This document shows, piece by piece, positions 11,334 to 21,965 of a stretch of 64,000 nucleotides of DNA. Positions within the stretch are counted from its first letter, which is position 1, and every line of letters begins with the position of its first letter. Source of the stretch: Cladopsammia gracilis. Taxonomy: Eukaryota; Cnidaria; Anthozoa; Scleractinia; Dendrophylliidae. The notes under the pieces were generated by a model. It saw nothing but the letters and a program-made list of their open reading frames with translations, did not search any database and was not told where the DNA came from. The translations under genes were made by a program, and so were the position numbers. The stretch spans positions 188,501 to 252,500 of the forward strand of contig JAJGOT010000452.1 in the NCBI GenBank assembly GCA_022457155.1, given 5' to 3'.

Positions 11334-12371
11334 ATGGACTGCGAAACAAACGGCGAAGGAAAGGTCTTATTTTCATTTGGTTTGATCACTGACATACAGT
11401 ACGCAGACCTCGACGACCGACAAAATTATCACAAGACAAAATGGCGACGATATCGAAACGCTTTGTCTTGTGTGCAGAAGGCAGTGACACATTGGAAAAC
11501 GGAGAAGTCTTCTCCAATGTTTATAATACAGCTTGGAGATATCATTGATGGCTTTAATTCAATGCTGGGAGATGGAGATGAAAACGAAAGAAATTTCTCT
11601 AGAGAAGCTTTGGATTCTGTCATGAACGAATTTTCAAAACTGCCTGCAAAGATGCCAGTAATTCATAACGTTGGAAACCACGAGCTATATAATTTCTCGC
11701 GCAAGGAACTTGAAAAATCTGTTCTCCACCCAGCCAACTCGTGCCTTCACTTGAATGAAAGTTATCCAATCGGCAGCGATCATGAAACCAAACCATTTTA
11801 TTTCTCATTCATGCCACATCCCAAGTTTTGCTTTGTCTATTTGGATAGTTATGAAATCAGCATTCTTGGTGTGGATGAAAGCTCCCAGCAGTATAAAGAA
11901 GGTATTGACATCCTGCGCAAGTACAACCAAAATGACGACCTTCACAGTCCAGAGGGCCTTCGAGGGCTGGAGCGGCGTTTTGTTAAATTTAATGGTGCAA
12001 TTAGCAGTATGCAGCTATCATGGCTCCACACTGTTCTTACTCAGGCAGAAAAGAATGGCCAAAAGGCTGTGATATTCAGTCATGTCCCATTCTACCCAGA
12101 AATTGGAGATCCAATGACACTATTATGGAACTACCAGGATGTGCTTGATGTGTTGTGGCAGTTTAATTGTGTTGTTGCCTGTTTGCATGGCCACATGCAT
12201 GAATGGGAGTACGCAAGGGATGATAAAGGCATTCATTACTGTGTTTTTGATGCTGTGGTTGAAGCACCACTAGATTCCAATGCATTTGCCACACTGCATG
12301 TTAAGGATGACTCTATTGTCATTGAAGGTTTTGGCATAATACCATGTCGAGTGTTGAAGTTTCACGACTGA
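11334..12371 (+). CDS. ADPRM: Mn2+-dependent ADP-ribose/CDP-alcohol diphosphatase
   Basis: A 345-residue intronless calcineurin-like metallophosphoesterase. The family hydrolyses ADP-ribose, CDP-choline and CDP-glycerol in the cytosol, giving a nucleoside monophosphate plus a phosphate ester. Metal ligands are visible in order: D20-x-Q22 (GLITDIQYAD), GD69 (IIQLGDIIDG), G-N115-H116-E117, H250 (VIFSHVPFYP) and G-H287-M-H289 (CLHGHMHEWEY). Length matches the vertebrate enzyme (about 340 residues). The ATG follows ACTACG and an AAGATGGCGG promoter motif. There is no signal peptide or transmembrane segment. Nothing suggests disruption, so it should be functional. The gene stands alone, with inverted transposon arms immediately upstream. 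Confidence 0.95.
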   Translation: MDCETNGEGKVLFSFGLITDIQYADLDDRQNYHKTKWRRYRNALSCVQKAVTHWKTEKSSPMFIIQLGDIIDGFNSMLGDGDENERNFSREALDSVMNEFSKLPAKMPVIHNVGNHELYNFSRKELEKSVLHPANSCLHLNESYPIGSDHETKPFYFSFMPHPKFCFVYLDSYEISILGVDESSQQYKEGIDILRKYNQNDDLHSPEGLRGLERRFVKFNGAISSMQLSWLHTVLTQAEKNGQKAVIFSHVPFYPEIGDPMTLLWNYQDVLDVLWQFNCVVACLHGHMHEWEYARDDKGIHYCVFDAVVEAPLDSNAFATLHVKDDSIVIEGFGIIPCRVLKFHD

Positions 12372-13710
12372 TGACATTTTATAAATTTAACAGTTATAGT
12401 GCAAAAGGGTATGTAATATAGCCCAATGCTGAGCCAAGGAGGAATTCAACACATTGAGAACAAATCACAGTTTTGAGAAAAATCGAAAGATATGATCATT
12501 GAGATATATTAACTATTATCCATTAAAAATTTTACCTTGCTTCATCCCTTACACAACAATCAGTGAATGAAATTTTGTCATATTAAAATTTGAGCTTACA
12601 AAAATTAAGTGTTTTATATGGACAGTTTTTGTCTATCTAAAAAAAAAACAGAGAACTCAAACAAATCAGTAAAATGGTAAAGAAGCTCCCTCATGTGTTT
12701 ACAAAATTCAATTCAGAATCAAAACAAGTGAAAAGTTAGAAAGAACTGCAACAAGGACAGTAAAAAATTTCATAGCATGAGGATCCAAATGTTAAAAAAA
12801 TTGTTACATGTAGCTGATGTGACTTTTTTGCCCCTTTCACCAGCACCAAACTTTCAAAACTTGCTCCTTTTAGCTCCTACAGCCATAATGGAGTGATCTT
12901 TCAGCTCCAATTTGCTCAAAGATCCAAATACTGCAACAAACAAAAAAAATTGAGCCTTTTTGTTCAATCATGTGATCAATAGTTTTTCTCTTTTCTTCCC
13001 TTTTTCTTTCCTTTTTTAATTTGCAGAGTAACTGATATCTAGGGTGCTATGACCATATTTGGGCAGTGTTTTAATGTGTTGAATTATAATGGTAATTATG
13101 TTCCATAGAATAGGGTCTATTCTAGAAACTGGCCTTATATGAGGGTGCAGTGGGTGCCCTTGTGGAATTTTTATGCAGTATAGTAATCGCGTTCGAAGAA
13201 CACAATCCTACATGTAATTTTATGTTGGTTATCCTGTGGTTTATGTGCAGTAAAATTTGAGATTTTTTGGTAGCCGGTCTTCCAAATTGCCGCCCCTATT
13301 TTTTTTTTTTTTTCAGGGGCTCATTTCCACCGGAAATTCCTTTGAACGTGTCTCCATAATCTGTGATTACTGCTAGTAGTACATTGTAAGTATTTATTGT
13401 TTGATTTACAATACATGTAATCTGATAAATTTCCTTCAATTATGTTAGATAATATTTTGATGTTTTCAAATGCTTTATTTCAAAACTAAGAACTTAGGTT
13501 GCAATATTGGCAATATTTTGTTGACCACATTGGATAACAACAAAAGCTTTATTTCAACATGTTAAAAATATCAGTATTTACAATAGACACCCTCTGTTTT
13601 AAGGCAGATCTTTTGCACCAATATTTTTGCAAAGGCTAATGTAACGACAACCCATCCACCTGCCTACCTATATAGTACCTACCTACCAACCGATTGACGG
13701 ATTGACCAAT
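12372..13710. other. ADPRM 3' flank, no gene recognised
   Basis: AT-rich, with a possible ATTAAA polyadenylation hexamer near 12522 and a poly-T run at about 13301-13313. No conserved exon or structured repeat was seen. Confidence 0.4.
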
Positions 13711-14040
13711 GATCTAGTGGTTTATAGTGGTCAGTGCCTTGCAAGACTAAGTTTCAAAGGTCAGTGGTTTAAGGTCTGGTCTTGCCTGTCATGTTTTCTC
13801 AGACAAGGAACTTACTCCACATTGTCTCTCTCCACCCAGGTGGAGTACCTGTGTATTTGTGACATAATAGCAATGCTCCTTGTAGTTTCATGCAACAGAG
13901 ACTGGGATAGTTTGTGCTTATAATGGCTAAGGTTGTTTTTAAAAGTTTTATTATTATTGTATGTAGTAGTCCACGGCTCACTGGAAGAGCGTTTTTAAAT
14001 GAAAGTGATCCCGTGTTTTTTAAATAAAGACGATGATGAA
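13711..14040 (+). mobile_element. Probable tRNA-derived SINE
   Basis: The head resembles a decayed tRNA promoter: an A-box-like TAGTGGTCAGTGCC and, about 40 bases later, a B-box-like TGGTTTAAGGTC. It continues through CCACGGCTCACTGGAAGAGC to an AAATAAAGACGATGATG tail typical of LINE-mobilised SINEs. The tRNA match is weak, so the class is tentative. Confidence 0.4.
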
Positions 14041-14866
14041 GCTCGGCCGAGTGGGGTACCTGTGGCCAAGTGGGCAACCTGTTGCCACATGTGTGAATTT
14101 ACCTATACCTCAGAGCCTATACCTTTTGCAGTTGTCAAATGACATTGCTTCCATTGTCAAACATGTACCAGTAATTAGGAAACTGTTATACTATTCTTGC
14201 CTGACAAACCACCATTTTGTTGAAATACAAATGACTAAATGCCTGTAAATATAATAATTTATTGTACATTAACTAGGTTTTAAATAACGGGAAAGCATAG
14301 GTGGTGAGCTGTAAAGGATTCCATTTCAGTTTTGGGATTCTCTAATTTGTTTGCAATGTTTAGTGCAGAGGTGAGAGGTTGCAGAGGTAAAAGAACTTTC
14401 CTAGGGTCCTGCACAATTGTTTTGGGTGACACTGTGTGATAAATACAATAGATACAAGATTGATAGGGTTATGTTGTACCTCATTTGAACGAGTTGTTTT
14501 ATTGGCTCACCAAAACAATAGATCAATGACCTAAACAATGCCCCTATCCCCATAAACAATAGCAGCTACCGTTTTAAAACGGCCAATGAAAATAGAGGTT
14601 TACGAGAGGTACGACCCTACCGGATTGATAGCTGATTGAATAGTATTGTGAAGAATAATGTGCATATGTAATTTTGGGGTGTAAACTACAGTCAGCGTCA
14701 TCAAAGACAGACCTGAACCATATGTCTGTCTTTATAATAGAGAGGTATACATCTTATTGAGAGTTCAGTTACAGTAAAATGAGTGACAGAAGCATGAATG
14801 AGGCCAACTTTAGGTGTCTGTCTTAGAGAGGTGTCCATCTGAAAGGAGAATCTGCTTCGAGAGAGT
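14041..14866. other. No recognised gene
   Basis: Only short chance frames. Fragments near 14690-14860 contain repeated GACAGA/GAGAGG wording but no defined element. Confidence 0.3.
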
Positions 14867-14988
14867 TAGCCTGCGAATACAGCCACCTCAAATCGCTCCC
14901 GCCCGCCAGGGGCGTTCACGCGAAAGAGCTCTCGCGTGAACACCCCTGGCGGCCGGGGGCGATGAGAGGCGGCTGTATTTGCAGGCTA
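14867..14988. mobile_element. 122-bp palindromic MITE
   Basis: The ends TAGCCTGCGAATACAGCC and GGCTGTATTTGCAGGCTA pair, and the inner arms pair through CAGGGGCGTTCACGCGA/TCGCGTGAACACCCCTG around a central GAGCTC. Almost the whole element is one hairpin. Confidence 0.8.
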
Positions 14989-15103
14989 CAAGAGAGTTCA
15001 CTATAATTCTAATAAATTGATGTGAATGTCCCATGTGCATGGGTGTTTTAATAAAAAATAAAATGACTATAGAAACAGCTGTTTGTTTAAGGTAATTTGC
15101 ACC

Positions 15104-15380
15104 TAATTGAAGAAACGTTGACCTGTGAAAGGCATAACCCATGAACGATGAGACTGAATGGGATTATGGGTAGGCAGCATTGGCAAGCTTAGCAATATTC
15201 CATTTCTTGATAATCAAGATGTTTTCTTTGTTTGAGACATTTTAGAGCATGATTTATGCATCGTGTGTTAACATAATGTGCATTCTGTTAGTTCTGTCAC
15301 GGAGAAAAATTAATTTATCCAACTTCCCAGTAAACCTTAGGGTCGCATTGTTCATGTGGTTTATGCTTTTTACCTGACAA
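15104..15380. mobile_element. MITE related to the one at 21056-21336, right end truncated
   Basis: It shares ATTGAAGAAACGTTGAC, CATGAACGATGAGAC and GGGTAGGCAGCATTGGCAAG with the later copy. The right TIR breaks off after TTACCTGACAA. Confidence 0.75.
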
Positions 15381-15901
15381 TATATAACCATAACCATTTA
15401 TGCAACCAAAGAGGTAGCCTGCATGAAGAGTCACAAGAAAAGGGAGTGGAAGAGGGTATTTGGATGCACACACACCGTACCTCCCCCTTCCCTTCACAGT
15501 TTGCTCTTTCTCTGGCGTATCTGATGCACCTGTTATGCGTCATACAGATGTCATGCACTCGTCAGTCTTATTTTTTCCTCGCCTAAAGGCTCCAAAAAAA
15601 TACAAACGCGTAAAAATACCTAGCATGCATAACAAGCATCGGTATATTTACAGGGCGAAATTTCGCGAAAGGAACGTTCCCCTCTCGCGCGCGTCCTTGA
15701 AATTTCCCCTTGTAAATGAACATGCGTCTGAGAGAGAATAGAAGCATAAAATTCTCAAAACTCATTGTCAAGCTTCTGTTTTAAAAAAAAATGAGCCACG
15801 AAGCAGCGACAGATAACGACCCGCATCTGAGAGGTGAGAGAGAGGTAGAATGGTTTTGTAATCGTCCATTACTTCCTTAAATGCACTGCATATCTTTGGG
15901 C
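15381..15901. other. No recognised gene
   Basis: It includes a GC-rich palindromic patch (GAAATTTCGCGAAAGG near 15657; TCTCGCGCGCG near 15683). Frames here are short and on both strands; none was accepted. Confidence 0.3.
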
Positions 15902-16272
15902 AAGGCCTTGTTTACATGGAAAGGGGATGATCTTAGTGCTAGGATCATCCGAGCGCGTCATGTTTTCTGTTTTCAGTTGACATGCGAAGGGTTGCATTTG
16001 GCCCGAGCGCTAGGATGATCCCAGCGCTAGGATCATCCTAGCTCCATGTAAACGGCCTCGAGAGCGCCAGGGTTACTCTTCGCTTTTGTTATTGTCGCCC
16101 GCCGTCTTTCTTTGTAACCGCGCCGAACTCAAAGGAACTGGGGACATCCTACCGAATTTTTCATGTAAACCAAATGAAAAGTTGACCCTGGAAGCCGTAT
16201 TTATGCATCGGTAAACCAAATGAACCTTCTAGGATGATAGGATTATTCTCTTTCCATGTAAATAGGGCCTTA
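15902..16272. mobile_element. 371-bp MITE, TIR AAGGCCCTGTTTACATGG
   Basis: Left AAGGCCTTGTTTACATGGAA pairs with right TTTCCATGTAAATAGGGCCTT. The interior has repeated CTAGGATGATCC/GCGCTAGGATCATCC palindromic words. No coding capacity. Confidence 0.75.
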
Positions 16273-16313
16273 GGTGCCGAAAAACGCGGTCTCATTAATT
16301 GACTGGATTACTC

Positions 16314-16512
16314 AATGGCCCTTATCGTAGTTGAGCACGCTACGCCAACATATCAGCGGTTTCTCGCTTTCTTCACCCTATTGCCTCGTTCTGATGTTTA
16401 TGAGAACCATTGACGACGATGAGCGTAAACATCAAAACTAGACTATAGGGTCAAGAAAGCGAGAAATCGCTGATTTGTTGGCGTGGCGTACTCATCTACG
16501 ATAAGGGCCATT
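16314..16512. mobile_element. 199-bp foldback MITE, TIR AATGGCCCTTATCGTAG
   Basis: Both arms extend about 75 bases, from AATGGCCCTTATCGTAG through ACGCCAACA and TTTCTCGCTTTCTT to ACCCTAT, with few mismatches. The central loop is about 50 bases. Confidence 0.85.
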
Positions 16513-16708
16513 CTTTCTATTCTTGGACAGGTTCTCTTTTATATACACAGTAGTTGTATCTTCTCGAGGTACGACAAGGTGCTGACTGGTGCTTCAATGT
16601 ACATTCAAATGAAGTTTGACAAGAAAACCGTTTAATGGTTGACCTGGAATTGAAAGTTTTCTTTTGTTACTCCAGTACGCAATTATTGAGATTACTTGCT
16701 AACTTTTA

Positions 16709-17135
16709 TTTTACCACAATTGCCGCTTAACTCGCGATCTGATTGGTCGATGCGGGTGGTAAATGAGAGTACAGACAACGGTGCTGACGCTAACATCACG
16801 CAATGCCTATAAAAGCGCGCGCTTCAAAAAAATAAACCAATCAGATTGCGAAGAAGTTATAGACAACGCTCGCGCTTTCTTAGCAGTCACGTTTTGTAAC
16901 GAAACTTCGATTTTTCCCCGTATTATTTCTTCAAATATTGTGGTAAAAAAAACAGATTTCCACCGGTTTTCCGTGGTGTGGACTCTTATTTACCACGATT
17001 TACGTCATCACATGGTCAAAATTTGTTGCTGACTCACTCGGCTGCGCCTCGTGAGTCCACAACATTTTGACCATGTGATGACGTAAATCGTGGTAAATAA
17101 GAGTCCACACCACGGAAAACCGGTGGAAATTTGTT
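16709..17135. mobile_element. Family A composite: TTTTACCACAAT element plus long hairpin
   Basis: The left module has terminal TTTTACCACAAT (16709) and ATTGTGGTAAAA (16937-16948), with an inner inverted pair TCTGATTGGT/ACCAATCAGA and a TATAAAAGC box. The right module, 16951-17135, is a hairpin with about 70-base arms from ACCGGTTTTCCGTGG to CACATGGTCAAAAT around a GACTCACTCGGCTGCGCC loop. It is the intact counterpart of the copies at 4079-4924 and 10966-11083. Confidence 0.75.
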
Positions 17136-17177
17136 AATCATACTAATTAACATTTTTCCTTAGTTTAGCATAATTGC

Positions 17178-17266
17178 AATACAATACGATACGATACGAT
17201 ACGATACGATACGATACGATACGATACGATACGATACGATACGATACAATACAATACAATACAATA
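17178..17266. repeat. Pentanucleotide repeat (ACGAT/ACAAT)n
   Basis: About 18 five-base units: ACAAT, then ACGAT, then ACAAT again. The pogo-like MITE that follows uses its last TA as target site. Confidence 0.9.
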
Positions 17267-17420
17267 CAGTGGAATCTCGATTTTTCGAAACTCCCGATTA
17301 TTCGAACCAAAACTCGTTTCCCTTGGATTTGATTACAGTCAACCTTCGATTGTTCGAACTCCCGATTTTTTGAACCAATTTCCGTTTCCCTTGGAGGCTT
17401 GAAAAATCGGGATTCCAATG
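17267..17420. mobile_element. pogo/Tigger-like MITE with TA target duplication
   Basis: The ends CAGTGGAATCTCGATTTTTC and GAAAAATCGGGATTCCAATG are inverted repeats flanked by TA on both sides. CAGT-type ends plus TA duplication are typical of pogo-type Tc1/mariner elements. 154 bp, non-autonomous. Confidence 0.85.
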
Positions 17421-17446
17421 TACTTTATTTAACGTGGAAGGTACAC

Positions 17447-18100
17447 TTAGGGCCTGGTCGCACTACAGTCAAAAACAACAATTAGCCCGTGCAAAATAAC
17501 ATACCGTAATGATTCGATTTAGCGCCCTCCTTCCAATAAGCGCCCCAGTTCGAATGTGTTTTTGTTAATAAGCGCCCCTATTCCAATAAGCGCCCCCATT
17601 CTAATAAGCGCCCCCAATCCAAAAAGCGGAAAAGCATCCTTGCCTTGCAGGGCTAGAACGGCTCAAGGTTGTTCAACAAGCCATGAGCAATTCACGCGAC
17701 AAGGATCCTTTCGACGGGATCACCGAATCGGATGTCGAAGATGCTGCACCAGAAAGCTATCGGCGTCAAATCCCCCTCACGTTAAATGAACATTCACCGT
17801 GTATTTGTTACTGTTTCTGTTATTGTTCCTTTTTTTTAAATAAATATTAAAGTTTTGTTTTGCACATTCGGTTGTTTCTCAAAAAAGAAATAAGCGCCCT
17901 GTCCCGAATAAGCGCCCTGTCTCAAATAAGCGCCCTCCCTTGAGGTACGAAAAGTAAATAAGCGCCCCGGGCGCTAAATCGAATCATTACGGTAAAAACA
18001 TTCCACAAAAAGCGTGTCCCACCGGAACGCTTTCTTTTGTTTTCCTCGATTTTTGCACGGGCGGATTTTTGTTTTTGACTGTAGTGCGACCAGGCCCTTA
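17447..18100. mobile_element. Outer MITE, TIR TTAGGGCCTGGTCGCAC
   Basis: TTAGGGCCTGGTCGCACTAC on the left pairs with GTAGTGCGACCAGGCCCTTA on the right, and the arms continue through AAAACAAC..CCCGTGCAAAA. A second transposon (17502-17994) lies inside it. Confidence 0.85.
17502..17994 (+). mobile_element. Inner DNA transposon with AATAAGCGCCC repeats and transposase remnant
   Basis: The ends CCGTAATGATTCGATTTAGC and GCTAAATCGAATCATTACGG are exact inverted repeats, with TA on each side. The subterminal regions repeat AATAAGCGCCCC about eight times. Between them one plus frame reads HPCLAGLERLKVVQQAM and later DGITESDVEDAAPESYRRQI before a stop. This looks like the acidic C-terminus of a DDE transposase, left when most of the gene was deleted. 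Superfamily inferred only from the TA site. Confidence 0.75.
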
Positions 18101-18239
18101 GCTGTAAAGCTAGCTTGCAGGCACTCCACAACATAAGATAAAACTAAGAACAAACAGAAATTACAGCTATAAAATATTAAAATATATGATATAAATTCAT
18201 GATTACAATTTAAAATTTTAAAATTATCTAACTATTATT

Positions 18240-18248
18240 CTTGGTTTG

Positions 18249-18279
<31 letters not shown>

Positions 18280-18389
18280 CACCTACAAAAGAATTTTGAT
18301 GAACTTCTTTTGTTCTGGCACCAACATGGCCGCCATGGCCTTTGTCATTTGAGTCCCACAGGACTGAAGGTCACGTGATTGCAAACCAT
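18240..18389. mobile_element. 150-bp MITE with GCACATGACGTCA end
   Basis: Left TTGGTTTGCACATGACGTCA and right GGTCACGTGATTGCAAACCA are imperfect TIRs. Inside, GCGGCCATGTTGG pairs with CCAACATGGCCGC. It shares its terminal wording with the larger elements at 4202 and 57991. Confidence 0.7.
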
Positions 18390-18598
18390 CAATATGCTGT
18401 CAAAAATGCCGCTTGCGAATTTGCTTAATGAATTGTTTGCTGCCGGTCAGGATTCTGATATTGTTAGGTAAAGAATCCATTTTTTTGCAGCAAAATAACG
18501 CCAAGTCTTAGTCCAAGTACAAAAGGATAAAGAAGTTACTTACTATTTTTAAAGAAGTATTTTTCGTTTGTCTCACGATGTAGTCACTTCCGATGTGG

Positions 18599-18642
18599 AT
18601 CGCGACGTTTCGACTGCATACTGCTAGTCTTCTTCAGGCGAT
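18599..18642 (-). ncRNA. Hammerhead ribozyme, PLE left copy
   Basis: Reverse complement of the motif at 19782-19825, with the same ATCGC/GCGAT helix I, CTGAAGA core, GACT/AGTC helix II, GAAA and CGTC cleavage side. It sits in the inverted terminal copy, so it would act only on antisense transcripts of the element. Confidence 0.7.
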
Positions 18643-18671
18643 GGGGTCGACTGGTTACGCGTCACCTCTAC

Positions 18672-19580
18672 ATGGAGAGCTTCGAGGAACAAGCAATAAC
18701 TACATCATCTTACAAGCCTAGGATCTGGAAACGCTACGTAGACGACACCTTCACCATTCTAGATCGCGCAATCGTCGATAGCTTCTTACAGCATCTAAAC
18801 GACCAGGAGCCTTCCATCCGTTTCACCATGGAGACAGAGAATGACAACAAACTCGCCTTCCTCGACACCGCAGTTTCAAGAGAACCGACGGCCGCCTCAC
18901 CAACAGCGTATACAGGAAGCCTACACACACTGATCAATACTTAGCGTATGATTCACACCACCAGCAATCAGTAAAATGCGGTATTGTCAAGTGTCTTTAC
19001 GAGCGCGCCAAACGTCTCGTAACGAAACCCTCTGTTATCTCTAAGGAGAAAAAACATCTGTCATCTGTTCTTGTTTCTAATGGTTATCCTTTTTCTTTCT
19101 TGCAGAAACTTACCAAGACCAGAGAACCCAACACCAGTGCTGAGCCCACGACCGAGTTCAAATCTACTGCGGTTTTTACCTTATGTCAAAGGTCTGTCCG
19201 AACAACTTCGCCGCTGCCTACAACAACAAGGCGTACGCGCTGTTTTCAAGTCGGAGACTACACTTAGATCACACCTAGTACGGCCTAAAGACGCTGTTGA
19301 CCCGACTAAACAAGATGGCGTGGTTTACAGAATTCCCTGTGAATGCGGTAAAGTTTATATCGGCGAGACTGGAAGACCTATGCAAGACAGAATAAAAGAG
19401 CATGACCGAGACATCCGATTCGCCCGTACCCAGACCTCCGCCGTTTCAGAGCACGCCAACAACACCGGACACCACCCGCTTTGGAATGAAGTAAAGTTTA
19501 TTTATCGTGATTCTCATTGGTACACACGCAGGGTCAAAGAGGCGATCCACATAAGACTTAACCCTAACAACATCAACAGG

Positions 19581-19633
<53 letters not shown>

Positions 19634-19757
19634 CAACAGGAGAGCCGTACGACTACGGACCGCCGAGGAAACAATTCGCCGAAACAACGAGGATCAAAAT
19701 GCACCAGTCACAGCTGTTAAAAACCAACCAATCACGGCAGAGCATCGTGCTTCATAA
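18672..19757 (+). pseudogene. PLE reverse transcriptase C-terminus plus GIY-YIG endonuclease, frameshifted
   Basis: The first frame holds the RT catalytic motif KRYVDDTFTIL followed by FTMETENDNKLAFLDTAVSR. The frame shifts near 18883, after which DGRLTNSVYRKPTHTDQYL continues the family pattern in another frame. A second shift near 19110-19145 leads into the frame ending at 19757. That frame contains the GIY-YIG nuclease: VVYRIPCECGKVYIGETGR then MQDRIKEH. The order RT then GIY-YIG is diagnostic of Penelope-like elements. At least two frameshifts and loss of the upstream RT palm and fingers make this a pseudogene. Confidence 0.85.
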
Positions 19758-19781
19758 GGTGACGCGTGACTATTCGACCAC

Positions 19782-19825
19782 ATCGCCTGAAGAAGACTAG
19801 CAGTATGCAGTCGAAACGTCGCGAT
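19782..19825 (+). ncRNA. Hammerhead ribozyme, PLE right copy
   Basis: ATCGC and GCGAT form helix I, CTGAAGA is the first core strand, GACT/AGTC closes helix II, then GAAA and a minimal C-GTC helix III side with the cleavage triplet GTC. Very short helix III type I hammerheads are typical of PLEs and are known to work best as dimers. Confidence 0.75.
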
Positions 19826-20000
19826 CCACATCGGAAGTGACTACATCGTGAGACAAACGAAAAATACTTCTTTACCAGTGTGTTCACCACGGTGAACAAC
19901 AACAACCCTTATTACTATTTTTATATTTATATTTACAATTATTTAAACACTTCTATGTGTGTTTCCTTTCAGTAGTGTTGATAACAATATGGGTAACAAT

Positions 20001-20490
20001 TTAGGCCCCGTCCACACGTATCTGGATATTTTGAATCCGCACCTTTTTTGTTGCGGAGTGGTCTTCCGTCCACACGTATCCGGCGAATTCGGCTGGCGAA
20101 TCCGCAACTTTTTGAATCCGCTCTCCAGAGTGGAAATTTTTGAATACGCTTCGGCGAGTACGGCATCGTGTGGACGGTCGAATCCAGATATTTTTTAATA
20201 CGCTGACGTAAAAGTATCGGATCCAGTCTTAAACCGCGCGAATATTCATATGTTATCGCTTCACTTCTACTTGGACTTATTTCAAGTCTAATAACGCGTT
20301 TAAAGTTGAACTCGGCTCGGCTCTGTTGACAACATTTAACGAGGAGTCCTGGGTACTAGAGCGAATCCGGGTACGTGTAGACTGGCAAATTCAATTCGAA
20401 TACGCTACGTGTGGACGCAAATATTTTCTAATCCGCAACAAAAAAGTTGCGTATTCAAAAATATCCGGATACGTGTGGACGGGGCCTTAA
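20001..20490. mobile_element. 490-bp MITE, TIR TTAGGCCCCGTCCACACG
   Basis: Left TTAGGCCCCGTCCACACGTA pairs with right ACGTGTGGACGGGGCCTTAA. Inner words CACACGTATCCGG and TTTTTGAATCCG recur in both orientations. No coding content. Confidence 0.85.
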
Positions 20491-20905
20491 TTACAACAAC
20501 AAAACTATTTTAGTCAACGTTGAAGAGGAAGGCGGTCCGCACACATAGTACTGATATTTCAACTCTTTCAGTTGTTGCGTAACTGCGATAATCGCATTTA
20601 TATTTTAATTTGTTCTAGAATTGTTCTTGAAGTGTGGAACAATTGAGAGGAATTCTCGAAGAAATAGCCTGGCACCTTGTCCAGTTTGAGAATGCCCATA
20701 TTTAAATATATTTTTTCTGGTTGGGGAACTAAAGCTATTTTGTAAACTGCTGGTGTTTTTTAAATTTCATTACGAGTAATGCATGACCAACAGCGTGATT
20801 GATTTTGTCACTGTGTCGGCATTTTATCGTTCGCAAAACCGTTTAGCTGACATTGTGAGCATTACACGATGAGCGTACGGTGCATGTTTGTTTCAATCTT
20901 TAATA

Positions 20906-21053
20906 TATATGTTGTGGTGCAATTTTGTCCTTGGTGCAAATTTTATTTTCCTTTGTTTAAAACTCATTATCATATATTATCATACATTTCTATACCCAAA
21001 AACAAAGGAAAATAAAATTTGCACCAAGGACAAAATTGCACCACAACATATAC
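20906..21053. mobile_element. 148-bp MITE with about 52-bp perfect arms
   Basis: Arms run from TATATGTTGTGGTGCAATTT to TTCCTTTGTTT and back without visible mismatch, around a 40-base AT-rich loop. A diverged part of the same family is at 41265-41352. Confidence 0.9.
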
Positions 21054-21055
21054 AA

Positions 21056-21336
21056 CAAATTGAAGAAACGTTGACTCGTGAAAAGCATAAACCATGAACG
21101 ATGAGACCGAATGGGATTCTGGGTAGGCAGCATTGGCAAGCTAGTAATATTCTATTTCTTGATAATCAAGATGTTTTCTTTGTTTGAGACATTTAAGAGC
21201 ATGATTTATGCATCCTGTGTTAATATACTGTATATTCTGTCACAGACGAAAATTAAATTTTCCAACTTCCCAGTAAACCTTTGGGTCGCATCGTTCATTG
21301 TTTATGCTTTTCACCCGACAACGTTTCTTCAATTTG
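21056..21336. mobile_element. 281-bp MITE, TIR CAAATTGAAGAAACGTTG
   Basis: The ends CAAATTGAAGAAACGTTG and CAACGTTTCTTCAATTTG are exact; arms continue through GTGAAAAGCATAAAC to ATGAACGATG. It abuts the previous MITE. A truncated relative is at 15104-15380. Confidence 0.85.
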
Positions 21337-21965
21337 GTGTAGTCAAACAATATCAACTTGTTGCTAGATTCTATAATATAGAATGTCTTTTCTCACACTT
21401 AAATTCAGTTCCTCTTTTCTTAATTAGGTTCATCCACGAGATGACAGTTTGTCTCGTCATATTTTCCCTTCATTCGCGAAGGTCAAACAAGTTACAAAAG
21501 CTAATTTCGAAACCTAGAAAAACTGACCAGTTTCATCTATCCTTCTGTAAATAAATGTCGATCCGGCTAAAAAATACGGCCTCTTTCCTAAGGAGTAGTA
21601 CTGTTTCTCTCCTGATTCATGTTGAAGGGAAAATCATTCACATCATGGTAAGACTTTAACAAATGTCAACGCCACATCCGCTGCTTATTTAGCGCCTAAG
21701 ATTTCACTGCTGGACTTCTTGGAGGCAACAGAGGGGAAAGTGCAGTTTCTTGGAATTCTGTTGAATATAAAAAAAAGAAGAAACAGTGTTACATTCCGAT
21801 GCAGAACGAAGTGTTGTAGGATTGTAAACAAGGTTATAATTGAAAACTGATCAGTGAAACACGAAAACGTGACCCATTTTCAGACAAACTGCACGAAAAT
21901 CGATACTGACCCATTTGGGACACACAGACTATTTTTAGCTTATAAAATTATAGCGGAGCTAGAGA
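21337..21965. other. No recognised gene
   Basis: AT-rich sequence between a MITE and a minisatellite. A 147-codon frame that starts in the MITE and ends here (21111-21554) is not credible as a gene. Confidence 0.4.

Larger units (their letters stand above)
18551..19873 (+). mobile_element. Truncated Penelope-like retroelement with 117-bp inverted terminal copies
   Basis: RT and GIY-YIG remnants (18672-19757) are flanked by 18551-18667 and 19757-19873, which are reverse complements. Each copy starts or ends at AAAGAAGTATTTTTCGTTTG and contains a hammerhead ribozyme. Inverted terminal copies are a known arrangement for PLEs after 5'-truncated insertion. The upstream RT domains are missing, so the copy is dead. 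Confidence 0.85.

Noticed and set aside
17143..17418. 91-codon minus frame with an IVSYR-type repeat
   Set aside because: Read-through of the pentanucleotide repeat and the pogo-like MITE.
21111..21554. 147-codon plus frame
   Set aside because: It starts inside the 21056-21336 MITE and continues into AT-rich flank; low-complexity hydrophobic composition and no homology pattern.
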